DNA from: a virus
Strand: one strand, 5' to 3'
DNA: 61,715 nucleotides
IMG/VR virus record: IMGVR_UViG_3300032331_002501
Coordinates: 1 to 61,715 of that record
Shown: one piece after another, positions 8,540-15,371 of the stretch
How the letters are laid out: every line of letters begins with the position of its first letter
How positions within the stretch are numbered: position 1 is the first letter of the stretch
The notes under the pieces: generated by a model
The model's database searches: none
Told to the model about the DNA's origin: nothing
The model's input: only the letters and a program-made list of their open reading frames with translations
Made by a program: the position numbers and the translations under genes

Positions 8540-8547
8540 ATAAATAT
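8540..8547 (-). promoter_or_regulatory. Late-type ATATTTAT motif upstream of 7421-8521
   Basis: Core ATATTTAT on the coding strand, 18 nt before the start codon of the LamG-like gene. Confidence 0.55.
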
Positions 8548-8564
8548 GGTCAATTATTGGGAAA

Positions 8565-9203
8565 TCATTTGCTCCAGTTTGTATTCTGTTCATGAAAACC
8601 AAAGACGCCTGATTTTTTGTCTAAAAGAGCATCTTGAAAAAAATAATTAAAATTTATTCCTAGTATGTGAACCCACTCTGTTAATCCAAATGGTCCTATA
8701 GGTTCTAATCTATTAAGAGAAAATTGTTTAGTTTTCATATATGTGTCTCCATCATGTTTTAACTTAACTCTTTCCATACAAAATTTAATACAAGATCCTA
8801 AAATATTAGGTTTACTATAAATGAATGGATCATCTAAAAGATAAACTATTTTATCACTAACTAATATAGAATTATCATGAAATGCAGGGAGAACAAGATC
8901 AAAGTTATAATATAATACTTCATTTAAAATCTTATTAAAAGACATATTCCAAGATATATCAAAATCGGAATATATTCCCCCAAATTTATCTAAAATTAAA
9001 TACTTAAGTAGATTACATTTACACACAAATGTTAAAGTAGACCAATAATCTAACAAATTATTATCTTCTAATATTGCTAAACATTCATTATTCCTCCATA
9101 TTTTAAAAGAAACCCCAGGGTTAATCTTAATACACTTTTCATAATTTTTAATATACCTTGATGGGATTTCTTTATTTCCTACCCATATGTAGTGTACCAA
9201 CAT
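8565..9203 (-). CDS. Glycosyltransferase, GT32/Och1-like (DXD sugar transferase)
   Basis: 212 residues. The opening MLVHYIWVGNKEIP is the nucleotide-sugar-binding strand of the Gly_transf_sug family. KYLILDKFGGIYSDFDISWN carries the metal-binding DXD (DFD) and the family's 'GGIY.D.D' signature. There is no signal peptide or membrane segment, so it should be cytosolic. Its ATG overlaps the stop of the MazG-like gene (TAATG). The acceptor is unknown: a virion protein (the LamG-like neighbour), modified DNA or a host glycan are all possible. Confidence 0.85.
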   Translation of the reverse strand: MLVHYIWVGNKEIPSRYIKNYEKCIKINPGVSFKIWRNNECLAILEDNNLLDYWSTLTFVCKCNLLKYLILDKFGGIYSDFDISWNMSFNKILNEVLYYNFDLVLPAFHDNSILVSDKIVYLLDDPFIYSKPNILGSCIKFCMERVKLKHDGDTYMKTKQFSLNRLEPIGPFGLTEWVHILGINFNYFFQDALLDKKSGVFGFHEQNTNWSK

Positions 9204-9694
9204 TATTTTTCTTCAAAAAACTGTTTTAAATTTGGGCGAAAGTAATTTATGTTTTTCATTACTTTTCTATCACGTGATCTATATACAACCCAATAATCAC
9301 CTACTTTTTCATAATGACATTGTTCACCTTGTTCTTGTTCTCTAAGTTTAACAGTTGCTTTAGCTTCTGCTTCATCTTTACAAGCTTTAGACATGTTACT
9401 TGCTTGAACCTCTGAGTAAGCGGGTAGAATTTTGTCTTTTAAACCGTGCAACATAGCCCCGTTTCCTAAAGATACGTAAGTAATATCGCATAATGCGTCT
9501 AAGACCTCTACGATGTTTCCTGTTTCGCATGCGTGTTTATATTCTTCTAATTCCTCTAAGATGAAGTTATAGACAAACATCCATTCATCTGTAGTAGGAA
9601 TTGTTGGTTCATAATTGTTTGGTTTACCCATTGTAGCGTTAAATGTTTCTACTTCACTAATAAATGGGACATAATTTTCTTTAGATTGAGACAT
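9203..9694 (-). CDS. MazG-like all-alpha NTP pyrophosphohydrolase
   Basis: 163 residues. The helix pair FILEELEEYKHACE and EVLDALCDITYVSLGNGA shows the EExxE ... ExxD metal-binding arrangement of MazG/dUTPase-type all-alpha pyrophosphatases. The later part (KVGDYWVVYRSRDRKVMK) looks like a small C-terminal strand region. These enzymes hydrolyse (d)NTPs to monophosphates, cleaning nucleotide pools or lowering alarmones. It overlaps folE by 14 nt within the nucleotide operon. Confidence 0.8.
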   Translation of the reverse strand: MSQSKENYVPFISEVETFNATMGKPNNYEPTIPTTDEWMFVYNFILEELEEYKHACETGNIVEVLDALCDITYVSLGNGAMLHGLKDKILPAYSEVQASNMSKACKDEAEAKATVKLREQEQGEQCHYEKVGDYWVVYRSRDRKVMKNINYFRPNLKQFFEEK

Positions 9695-10376
9695 GACCGT
9701 TATTTATTTTAAGTGAATCAAAAAACTCTTTACGTGCTAGATTATCGTTTTCCATAAACACACCTGATGCTTTAGTAGTAACCATTGCAGCACCTTGATG
9801 TTTAATACCTCTGCAACTAACACAATTGTGAGTAGCAACTACTGTTACAATAACACCTAAGTTTTTTTCACAAACTTTGTTTACGGCTTGATGAATAGCT
9901 GCTGTTAACTGTTCTTGAATAGCTCCTCTACGGCCAAAGTGTTCTACAATACGATTTAATTTTGATAAACCGATTACTCTACCCTCAGCACCGGCAATAT
10001 AACCAATATGTACTACACCTCTAATTGTTTGGTGGTGATGTGAACACATTGATGTTAATTGAATATTACGTTCAATAATTACACCATCATATCCATCTGA
10101 GGGGAATGATGTAATATCAGTAAATCCATTGTATCGGCCAGCCCATAAGTCATTAACATAAGCTTTAGCTACGCGACGAGGAGTATCTGCAGAATTAGGG
10201 TCGTTTTGCCAATCGCATTTTAAAGCTTCTAAGAACTTACCAAAATGTACAGATGCTTCATCAATCATTTGTTGCTTTTCTTCATCTGTTAAAGGACGAT
10301 CTAAAGCAGATCCATTTGCTAAACCAGTTTTCACACACTCTATGTCGTTGTGAAATTTTCTTCTATTATTTTCCAT
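9681..10376 (-). CDS. folE: GTP cyclohydrolase I (FolE)
   Basis: 231 residues. The catalytic zinc site is visible: SMCSHHHQTI (Cys and His ligands) and THNCVSCRGIKHQGA (second Cys), together with RVIGLSKLNRIVEHFGRR and IQEQLTAAIHQAV. The enzyme turns GTP into dihydroneopterin triphosphate, the first step towards preQ0 and folate. With QueD, QueE and QueC downstream of 13700 on the same strand, preQ0 synthesis is the likely purpose. The first about 50 residues are a helical extension typical of the family. A TTATATTAA motif stands 6 nt before the ATG. Confidence 0.96.
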   Translation of the reverse strand: MENNRRKFHNDIECVKTGLANGSALDRPLTDEEKQQMIDEASVHFGKFLEALKCDWQNDPNSADTPRRVAKAYVNDLWAGRYNGFTDITSFPSDGYDGVIIERNIQLTSMCSHHHQTIRGVVHIGYIAGAEGRVIGLSKLNRIVEHFGRRGAIQEQLTAAIHQAVNKVCEKNLGVIVTVVATHNCVSCRGIKHQGAAMVTTKASGVFMENDNLARKEFFDSLKINNGHVSI

Positions 10377-10382
10377 ATAACT

Positions 10383-10391
10383 TTAATATAA
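10383..10391 (-). promoter_or_regulatory. TTATATTAA motif upstream of folE
   Basis: Coding-strand TTATATTAA, 6 nt before the folE ATG; the flanks TTTATTATATTAAAG resemble those at nrdB. Confidence 0.35.
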
Positions 10392-10401
10392 TAAAACTTT
10401 T

Positions 10402-10908
10402 TTATTTTCCCACAATATAAGGAAGATTTCTATGAAATCCATCTTCATCATCCATCCCATATCCCCATACCCATTCATCTTTGATTTCAAATAGGTAATC
10501 TAAATTTTCAATAGATACGGTATTTTTTTCTCGCTTAATAACAGTAACAACATTGATACTTTTTGGATTTCTTTTGGAAAGATTTTTAATTAAATAATCA
10601 ACAGTTCGTCCTGAGTCGTAGATATCATCTACAAGATAGATATGTTTATTTTCAATAGATGTTTCTATACCTTTTATAGTAATAACTTCTCCTTGTTCTT
10701 GTCCTAGATAACTTTTTACTCTAATAAAATCACATTCAAAATTAGAAGGAGATATATTTTTAATTAAGTCACTAAAAAACATAAATCCACCATTAAGAAC
10801 ACAGACAAAAACTATAGGAGTAGAATCGTTTCTATGACGTTGAGAAATTTTAAAACCTAATTTAAAAATCTTGTCTTGAATTTTTTGTTTATCAAATAAT
10901 ATTTTCAT
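10402..10908 (-). CDS. hpt: Hypoxanthine/guanine phosphoribosyltransferase
   Basis: 168 residues. The PRPP-binding loop is IYLVDDIYDSGRT (two acidic residues then DSGRT). The pyrophosphate loop is VCVLNGGFMF and the purine-binding C-terminal end is DEWVWGYGMDDEDGFHRNLPYI, the Hpt signature. It salvages hypoxanthine or guanine to IMP or GMP using PRPP. It ends by overlapping the start of the thioredoxin-like gene only slightly. In this context it may feed guanine nucleotides to FolE and RNR; that link is inference. Confidence 0.92.
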   Translation of the reverse strand: MKILFDKQKIQDKIFKLGFKISQRHRNDSTPIVFVCVLNGGFMFFSDLIKNISPSNFECDFIRVKSYLGQEQGEVITIKGIETSIENKHIYLVDDIYDSGRTVDYLIKNLSKRNPKSINVVTVIKREKNTVSIENLDYLFEIKDEWVWGYGMDDEDGFHRNLPYIVGK

Positions 10909-11167
10909 AAAGTTCCTTTATTGAATGTAAACCTGGGTAATGTTTGATTTTTCCTTTATAAGATACAACCACATGAGGGTAGTAATCTACTTCAAATTCT
11001 TGTTCTAAATCAGTATTTTCATTAAGTCTAATTAATTTAAATTCTAATTTATTAGCAATTTCTTTAATTAAGGGAGATGCAACTTTACATGCATCACACC
11101 AATCTGCATAGAATACTACTATTGCGTTTTCTTTTTTTAATGCTTCGGTTAATAATTTTTTATCCAT
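10892..11167 (-). CDS. Thioredoxin-like protein (WCDAC)
   Basis: 91 residues, a minimal thioredoxin fold. VVFYADWCDACKVASPLIKEIA has the redox WCxxC active site, and VDYYPHVVVSYKG has the cis-Pro loop in the order Y-P-H. It ends directly at the queE start (TAATG-type junction) and overlaps the phosphoribosyltransferase by 17 nt. A second thioredoxin is encoded at 12411-12668. The likely role is electron supply to ribonucleotide reductase or to radical-SAM/Que enzymes. Confidence 0.88.
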   Translation of the reverse strand: MDKKLLTEALKKENAIVVFYADWCDACKVASPLIKEIANKLEFKLIRLNENTDLEQEFEVDYYPHVVVSYKGKIKHYPGLHSIKELYENII

Positions 11168-11958
11168 TATACTTCTCGTTTTGTGTCAAATGCTATAATA
11201 TGTTCTCTACCTGTAAAATTATAACCATTATCTCTACAAAAATCCATTACCATAGGATATACTCGGATTAACTCATCTCTTGTATCACCAGGAGGCATTA
11301 ACCAAGTCTTACGTTTTGGGATATCCATTTCAACTCTAAATGTTTCAATCTCAGCCCATGCTTCAGGCATTTCAATAGGATTGCAAACAGGTTTGAAATG
11401 ATAATCATGATGGTATTCTAATGTTTTTCTTATCGTTTCTTTATCAAGACGAAATTTATTATGTTGGTCCACCATTTTTTGGTCTGCCGTTTTACCTTGC
11501 GGAGTAAGAGTCCCAAGTGCAGGAACGCTGTTACTAAACTTAGGGCTAAGAGATATAAGACCAATAGGGTAGTCAGTTTTAATGAAATGAGAACCTTCTG
11601 TTTCAATTGTAATAAATAGGCCACGTTTTTCTGCTAAATGAGTTAATTCGTTTACTAGATCAGGATGCATAGTAGGTGAACCACCGGTTAGCATCATTTC
11701 TCTAATATATGGGTTATTATCATACATAGCGATAATATCGTTAAACGTGTATTTTCCTTTCTCAGGATGAATACTAGTATACCAGCTATCACACCAACCG
11801 CCGTCACCAAACCAACATCTGTGAGTACAACCTGTAGTTCTAATAACTACTGTAGGCATACCTGCTCTACTACCTTCAGATTGCACTGCTGTGTATAATT
11901 CTACAATTGGTAGTTTTTTATTATAGTCTTCTATTCTACCTGGTTTTTTATTCTCCAT
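11167..11958 (-). CDS. queE: 7-carboxy-7-deazaguanine synthase (QueE), radical SAM
   Basis: 263 residues. It begins with IVELYTAVQSEGSRAGMPT, the substrate-binding start of QueE. The cluster region is TGCTHRCWFGDGGWCDSWYT: three cysteines in C-x3-C-x7-C spacing instead of the canonical C-x3-C-x2-C. MMLTGGSPTMHP is the SAM-binding GGxP motif. The enzyme converts CPH4 to CDG, the third step to preQ0. The long cysteine spacing resembles variants in other QueE subgroups. It overlaps queD by 11 nt. Confidence 0.93.
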   Translation of the reverse strand: MENKKPGRIEDYNKKLPIVELYTAVQSEGSRAGMPTVVIRTTGCTHRCWFGDGGWCDSWYTSIHPEKGKYTFNDIIAMYDNNPYIREMMLTGGSPTMHPDLVNELTHLAEKRGLFITIETEGSHFIKTDYPIGLISLSPKFSNSVPALGTLTPQGKTADQKMVDQHNKFRLDKETIRKTLEYHHDYHFKPVCNPIEMPEAWAEIETFRVEMDIPKRKTWLMPPGDTRDELIRVYPMVMDFCRDNGYNFTGREHIIAFDTKREV

Positions 11959-12421
11959 AAATGGCTGAGTTTTTATTATGTTCTTTAAATTCTACTTGAG
12001 TAACACGTACTCTATTATTTGTTTCTTCTAGTACAAATTTATTTACTTTGTCATAAATGTATTTTGCAAATTGTTCTGCTCCAGTAGCAGGTATTACTCT
12101 TAATTGGATAAGTTTACCTGCATCCATATCTTTAAATAATTCCAAATACTTATCATCTTCTGCTATAATTACAGTATGATCAAACATATAATCCATCCAT
12201 GCTTTAGGATTCATACCATCGATAGTACCTTTAGCTCGTTTCATTCCACCAAAGTCCCATACCCAATTCTTTTCATCTAATTCACCTTCAAAGGTAATTT
12301 TAAATGAAACACCATAACCGTGTAGAAATTGACAGTGTGTTCCATCTGCTCTCCACTGGCGGAATACTGTGCTAAATCCGTCAAATAATTTTGTTGATTG
12401 GAATTTTGTTTTAGTTCCCAT
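11948..12421 (-). CDS. queD: 6-carboxy-tetrahydropterin synthase (QueD)
   Basis: 157 residues, of the PTPS family. ADGTHCQFLHGYG carries the catalytic Cys and the zinc His-x(n)-His-Gly-His-like pair. WDFGGMKRAKG is the typical 'vvDFg.lK' strand and FDHTVII supplies the 'LDH..L' motif. The final part shows TGAEQFAKYIYDKV and VTQVEFKEHNKNSAIY, including the catalytic E. It makes CPH4 from dihydroneopterin triphosphate, between FolE and QueE. It overlaps both neighbours by about 11 nt. Confidence 0.92.
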   Translation of the reverse strand: MGTKTKFQSTKLFDGFSTVFRQWRADGTHCQFLHGYGVSFKITFEGELDEKNWVWDFGGMKRAKGTIDGMNPKAWMDYMFDHTVIIAEDDKYLELFKDMDAGKLIQLRVIPATGAEQFAKYIYDKVNKFVLEETNNRVRVTQVEFKEHNKNSAIYGE

Positions 12422-12668
12422 AATTTAACCAGTCTATAATTTGATTATAAGATTTAACTCCTACAAAACGTCTTAGTTCTTTTCCGTTTTCTGCTAGTAC
12501 AACAACAGGAACACTACGTACTTGTGCTTCTGTTAGCATAGCCGGATCAACATGATCTACATTTTGTTTAATAACAGGAATTTGTCTTGCTATTTCATCC
12601 ATTATTGGTCCTAATGTTTGGCAAGGTTCGCACCATGGTGCACTGTAATAATATAATACTTGGCTCAT
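12411..12668 (-). CDS. Thioredoxin-like protein (WCEPC)
   Basis: 85 residues. LYYYSAPWCEPCQTLGPIMDEI carries the WCxxC redox site and VRSVPVVVLAENGKE the cis-proline (V-P). It is shorter than E. coli thioredoxin (109 residues) and closer to glutaredoxin-like phage thioredoxins. Its start overlaps the stop of a tiny membrane-protein gene (ATGA). It lies between queC and queD, so it belongs to the preQ0 operon. Confidence 0.88.
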   Translation of the reverse strand: MSQVLYYYSAPWCEPCQTLGPIMDEIARQIPVIKQNVDHVDPAMLTEAQVRSVPVVVLAENGKELRRFVGVKSYNQIIDWLNYGN

Positions 12669-12820
12669 ACTAATTCTTCAATTACACCTAAGGCTTCACT
12701 AGCAATTAAAATACTAGCAGCAATAGGAATGTTAATAAATAAAGTTACATATCCTACAATTCGTAAGATAGATTTAGCAAAACTAATTTGCTGGTGTTTT
12801 TTAGGGTCTGGGTGTTTCAT
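12665..12820 (-). CDS. Small single-span membrane protein
   Basis: 51 residues: a basic start MKHPDPKKHQQISFAKSILR, a hydrophobic stretch of about 24 residues (IVGYVTLFINIPIAASILIA) and the acidic end SEALGVIEELV. One transmembrane helix is predicted by eye, probably N-terminus inside. Both ends are fixed by overlaps: 20 nt with queC upstream and an ATGA junction with the thioredoxin downstream. This argues for a real gene. Function unknown; holin-like or membrane-anchoring roles are possible but unsupported. Confidence 0.7.
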   Translation of the reverse strand: MKHPDPKKHQQISFAKSILRIVGYVTLFINIPIAASILIASEALGVIEELV

Positions 12821-13700
12821 GGTTTTCTAATATTTGTGTTACGTGTGCTACTACTGTTTCCCAACTTACAGGACCTGTCTCATCAGCATAGTCAACTGGG
12901 TCTACTTTCCCAAGTCTCATAAATGCTTCAACTCGTTCTACTGATGATGCTGATTTATAATCACTGTACCAGGTTTCAAAAAAGACGTTTATTTCATCTT
13001 CTGTTCCTTCAAATCTTTTTTCCGATTCTACTATTCTAATTGGTTTATAAGATGTATTTGTGTAGCTATATACTTTATTAAAATTAAGACCTAATTGCTC
13101 ACAGCAGTTATCTCCATCTACTAAAATACCAAACTTATCATCCTCAAGGTAAGGTGTATAATGATATACTTTTTCAGCACCCCAATTACCTAATTTAAAT
13201 GCTTCAAAATCAGCATCTCTAAACTCTTGACGACAATCAGGATAAATAGCGTGATCACCTGCGTGTATCCCCATTGCAATAGCACATTCAGTATTCTTTT
13301 GTTCAGCAATTGATAACGCAACTGCTTGAATAATAGAACTAAAAATTTTATTGCGATTAGGAACTACTGTTGCTTTCATATTCTCTTCAGCATAGTGTCC
13401 TTCAGGTACTTCTTCACCTCCAGTAACTAATGCTGAGTTTAATAATTTAGATAGGCCATCTAGTTTGATTATTTGATGTTTTACATAATATGGGTATTCT
13501 GCTGTTTTAGACTCTTCATCTATAATACAGTATCCATTAATGTATTTAACTAAATCTTTAGCGCGCTCTAATTCTACATTATGTTTTTGTCCATAATCGA
13601 ATGATAATGCTGTTACTTCATATTCATTAGCGAGCAAATGAAGTAATAATGTGGAACTATCCATTCCCCCACTTAACGATAAAACTGCTTGTTTTTTCAT
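12801..13700 (-). CDS. queC: 7-cyano-7-deazaguanine synthase (QueC), zinc site altered
   Basis: 299 residues, longer than the usual ~220-230. The PP-loop AVLSLSGGMDSSTLLLHLL binds ATP. VVPNRNKIFSSIIQAVALS, AIAMGIHAGDHAIYPDCR and YTPYLEDDK follow as in QueC. The C-terminal segment aligns with the zinc-binding region by its tail SSVERVEAFMRLGKVDPVDY. However, the CxxC cysteines there are serines (SASS) and the earlier 'SCY' is 'TSY'. ATP-dependent conversion of CDG to preQ0 is expected, but structural zinc is probably absent. The DpdA-like gene upstream abuts it by a 4-nt overlap. Confidence 0.93.
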   Translation of the reverse strand: MKKQAVLSLSGGMDSSTLLLHLLANEYEVTALSFDYGQKHNVELERAKDLVKYINGYCIIDEESKTAEYPYYVKHQIIKLDGLSKLLNSALVTGGEEVPEGHYAEENMKATVVPNRNKIFSSIIQAVALSIAEQKNTECAIAMGIHAGDHAIYPDCRQEFRDADFEAFKLGNWGAEKVYHYTPYLEDDKFGILVDGDNCCEQLGLNFNKVYSYTNTSYKPIRIVESEKRFEGTEDEINVFFETWYSDYKSASSVERVEAFMRLGKVDPVDYADETGPVSWETVVAHVTQILENHETPRP

Positions 13701-14503
13701 ATATTGTTTATTTTACGGAATAAATCTACGTTATATAATGTTAAATCCAAATCTAATTTAGAAAAAGGAATTTTAATGATATCATCAATACGAGTTTTAG
13801 GTTTTGAAATTAAACCATATGGCTTGTATTTCATTCCATCTATAGCTGCTAGAATTGGATTTGATGTATCCATTGTTTCAATACAACTTAAATGGTGATA
13901 ACTAAATTCTTGTGGTAATTGACAACCTAATAAATGTAGTTTAACCTCTTGCCAAGAAGCATCTAATGAAAAATCATCAGATAATGTCTTAACAAATTTA
14001 ACTCGTCCTAACATTTTAGCAAAATTAGGGTCTGGGTGGTTTGATAGATCATTATACCAACTTGCTCCATAAGAAATAGCAATTTTTCTATATCCTAGAT
14101 TGTTTTTTAATTGGTTAAAACATTCAATCCCTTCTAATAAATTATTTGCTTGTACTACAGCTACAAATTTAGTACTAGGATAATCAAATTCTTTTTGAAT
14201 CCATTCTGTAGCACTGCCAAGGGTTTTGTCCTTATCCTGCCAGTGATCAGGTACAATAAATTCATCTGGTTGTAGTTTTTCTAGCCAATAAATAAGTCTT
14301 TCTTCAGAGTATGGAGTGCCTAATTCATGAAGACTATTATCCATTATGATATATCTTCCTTCTCTTTTAGATTGAAGAAAATAGTTTTTATATTCTTCAT
14401 CTTGATCTAACAAATGCGGTAAACAATAATCGTAGTCATTAAATTGTTTACTTAACTCTAAAAGGCACAAAGGTACCTCATGGGAAATTTTAGGTTTGAA
14501 CAT
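13697..14503 (-). CDS. dpdA: DpdA-like 7-deazaguanine DNA transglycosylase (TGT fold)
   Basis: 268 residues, shorter than bacterial TGT or most DpdA proteins. It shows TIM-barrel features of the tRNA-guanine transglycosylase superfamily. IIMDNSLHELG (Asp55) corresponds to the general-base strand. Then come DEFIVPDHWQDKDKT, a KIAISYG strand, HLLGCQLP ('vHlLG.G.P') and ETMDTSNP (Asp212), the presumed nucleophile. DpdA proteins exchange guanine in DNA for preQ0-type bases. The direct overlap with queC and the nearby queD/queE/folE support this. A different base-exchange enzyme of the same fold cannot be excluded. Confidence 0.75.
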   Translation of the reverse strand: MFKPKISHEVPLCLLELSKQFNDYDYCLPHLLDQDEEYKNYFLQSKREGRYIIMDNSLHELGTPYSEERLIYWLEKLQPDEFIVPDHWQDKDKTLGSATEWIQKEFDYPSTKFVAVVQANNLLEGIECFNQLKNNLGYRKIAISYGASWYNDLSNHPDPNFAKMLGRVKFVKTLSDDFSLDASWQEVKLHLLGCQLPQEFSYHHLSCIETMDTSNPILAAIDGMKYKPYGLISKPKTRIDDIIKIPFSKLDLDLTLYNVDLFRKINNI

Positions 14504-14516
14504 AGATTTTATTTAA

Positions 14517-14810
14517 TTATTTAACAAATTCACAAAAAGTCTCTTCTATCATTTCAATAACAAGATCATCTAAACCTTCAACTTCTCTAAATCTTTCTAT
14601 ATCAAATGTAGGTTCTATATGAACACCATTTAGTACTACAGATGGAGGGTTTATAATTTCTTCTAAACGAATACCTACTTTTTTACTTTGGTGTTCTTCT
14701 ACAGATCTAACCATGTATAATTTACCTCTATCAGGTAAAAATGCTATTAAATATTTTTGTTTTTCATTAAATGCAGCATTTATGCACTCTACTACAGATC
14801 CAACTTTCAT
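14517..14810 (-). CDS. Hypothetical protein in the 7-deazaguanine operon
   Basis: 97 residues from the ATG at 14808-14810. A longer upstream-extended frame would run through a terminator hairpin and is rejected. The sequence opens KVGSVVECINAAFNEKQ, has GKLYMVRSVEE and VGIRLEEIINPP, and ends with PTFDIERFREVEG. This looks like a small SH3-like beta-barrel seen in several phages with no known function. It precedes the dpdA-like gene by 13 nt and may be its first co-transcribed partner. Confidence 0.65.
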   Translation of the reverse strand: MKVGSVVECINAAFNEKQKYLIAFLPDRGKLYMVRSVEEHQSKKVGIRLEEIINPPSVVLNGVHIEPTFDIERFREVEGLDDLVIEMIEETFCEFVK

Positions 14811-14823
14811 ACTATAAAGATAA

Positions 14824-14847
14824 TAAAAAAAGGCCAAAAGGCCAAAT
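14824..14847 (-). terminator. Rho-independent terminator after 14883-15341
   Basis: Minus strand: a GGCC stem, TTTT loop and GGCC, then a T-run. It closely resembles the terminator at 339-360, including the flank TTATTATCTTTA, so the two are probably duplicated or recombined copies. Confidence 0.75.
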
Positions 14848-14882
14848 TTTATCATTAACCTTTTAAAGTTAATTATTTTATT

Positions 14883-15341
14883 TTAATAATTTGTTGATTT
14901 TACACCACTACCTAAATCAGATAATCTTACTAATTCAGGGCCATCTAAACCTTTAGTTTCTTTTATAGCATAACCTAAAACAACTTTAGCTTCTTCAGAT
15001 AAAACTCCAGGAGTTTGACCATCGCGAAGATTTTCAAGATATATTCTTGCATCTCTTATAGCTTCTATTTCGTCTGGGTCTGGGTTTCCTGTTCTTGAGT
15101 TACTTAGTTCTATTAAATATCCTATAAGAACTGAATATGGGTTTTCTGCTGAGATTTCAGTTTTATTTTTAGAAGAAACAGTTTGAGGCATATCTTGAGC
15201 TTTTATTCCTCCTAAAGATCCAGCTAGAGATGCTAGTCCTACTAAAACATTTTCCTTCCAACCCTCATTTATAGTATTATTTTTATTTAATACATTTTGG
15301 ATTTCTTCTCTAATGATTTGTTTTAGTTGTGATGATTTCAT
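14883..15341 (-). CDS. Putative virion protein with IREEI motif and hydrophobic segment
   Basis: 152 residues. The N-terminus is KSSQLKQIIREEIQNVLN, the 'KLRxIIREE' helix also present in the head-module proteins at 56694 and 57902. An I-N-E/G site near residue 27 could be cut by the prohead protease. After it comes a hydrophobic stretch (VLVGLASLAGSLGG), possibly a signal peptide or membrane helix, ending near AQD. The rest is polar. Like 387-785 it is a stand-alone unit, with an ATATTTAT motif 21 nt upstream and a terminator downstream, placed between nrdA and the deazaguanine genes. Function unknown. Confidence 0.7.
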   Translation of the reverse strand: MKSSQLKQIIREEIQNVLNKNNTINEGWKENVLVGLASLAGSLGGIKAQDMPQTVSSKNKTEISAENPYSVLIGYLIELSNSRTGNPDPDEIEAIRDARIYLENLRDGQTPGVLSEEAKVVLGYAIKETKGLDGPELVRLSDLGSGVKSTNY

Positions 15342-15362
15342 TTTTATTGAGAATTATTTACT

Positions 15363-15370
15363 ATAAATAT
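15363..15370 (-). promoter_or_regulatory. Late-type ATATTTAT motif upstream of 14883-15341
   Basis: Core ATATTTAT on the coding strand, 21 nt before the start, squeezed between the nrdA stop (15372) and this gene. Confidence 0.55.
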
Positions 15371-15371
15371 A

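Noticed and set aside
11430-11624. 64-residue minus-strand frame within queE
   Set aside because: Shadow of the radical SAM domain; no independent start signal.
14811-14855. N-terminal extension of the 14517 gene (hydrophobic LLAFFYYLYS)
   Set aside because: It would be read through the terminator hairpin and its T-run, and has no ATG; the ATG at 14810 is preferred.
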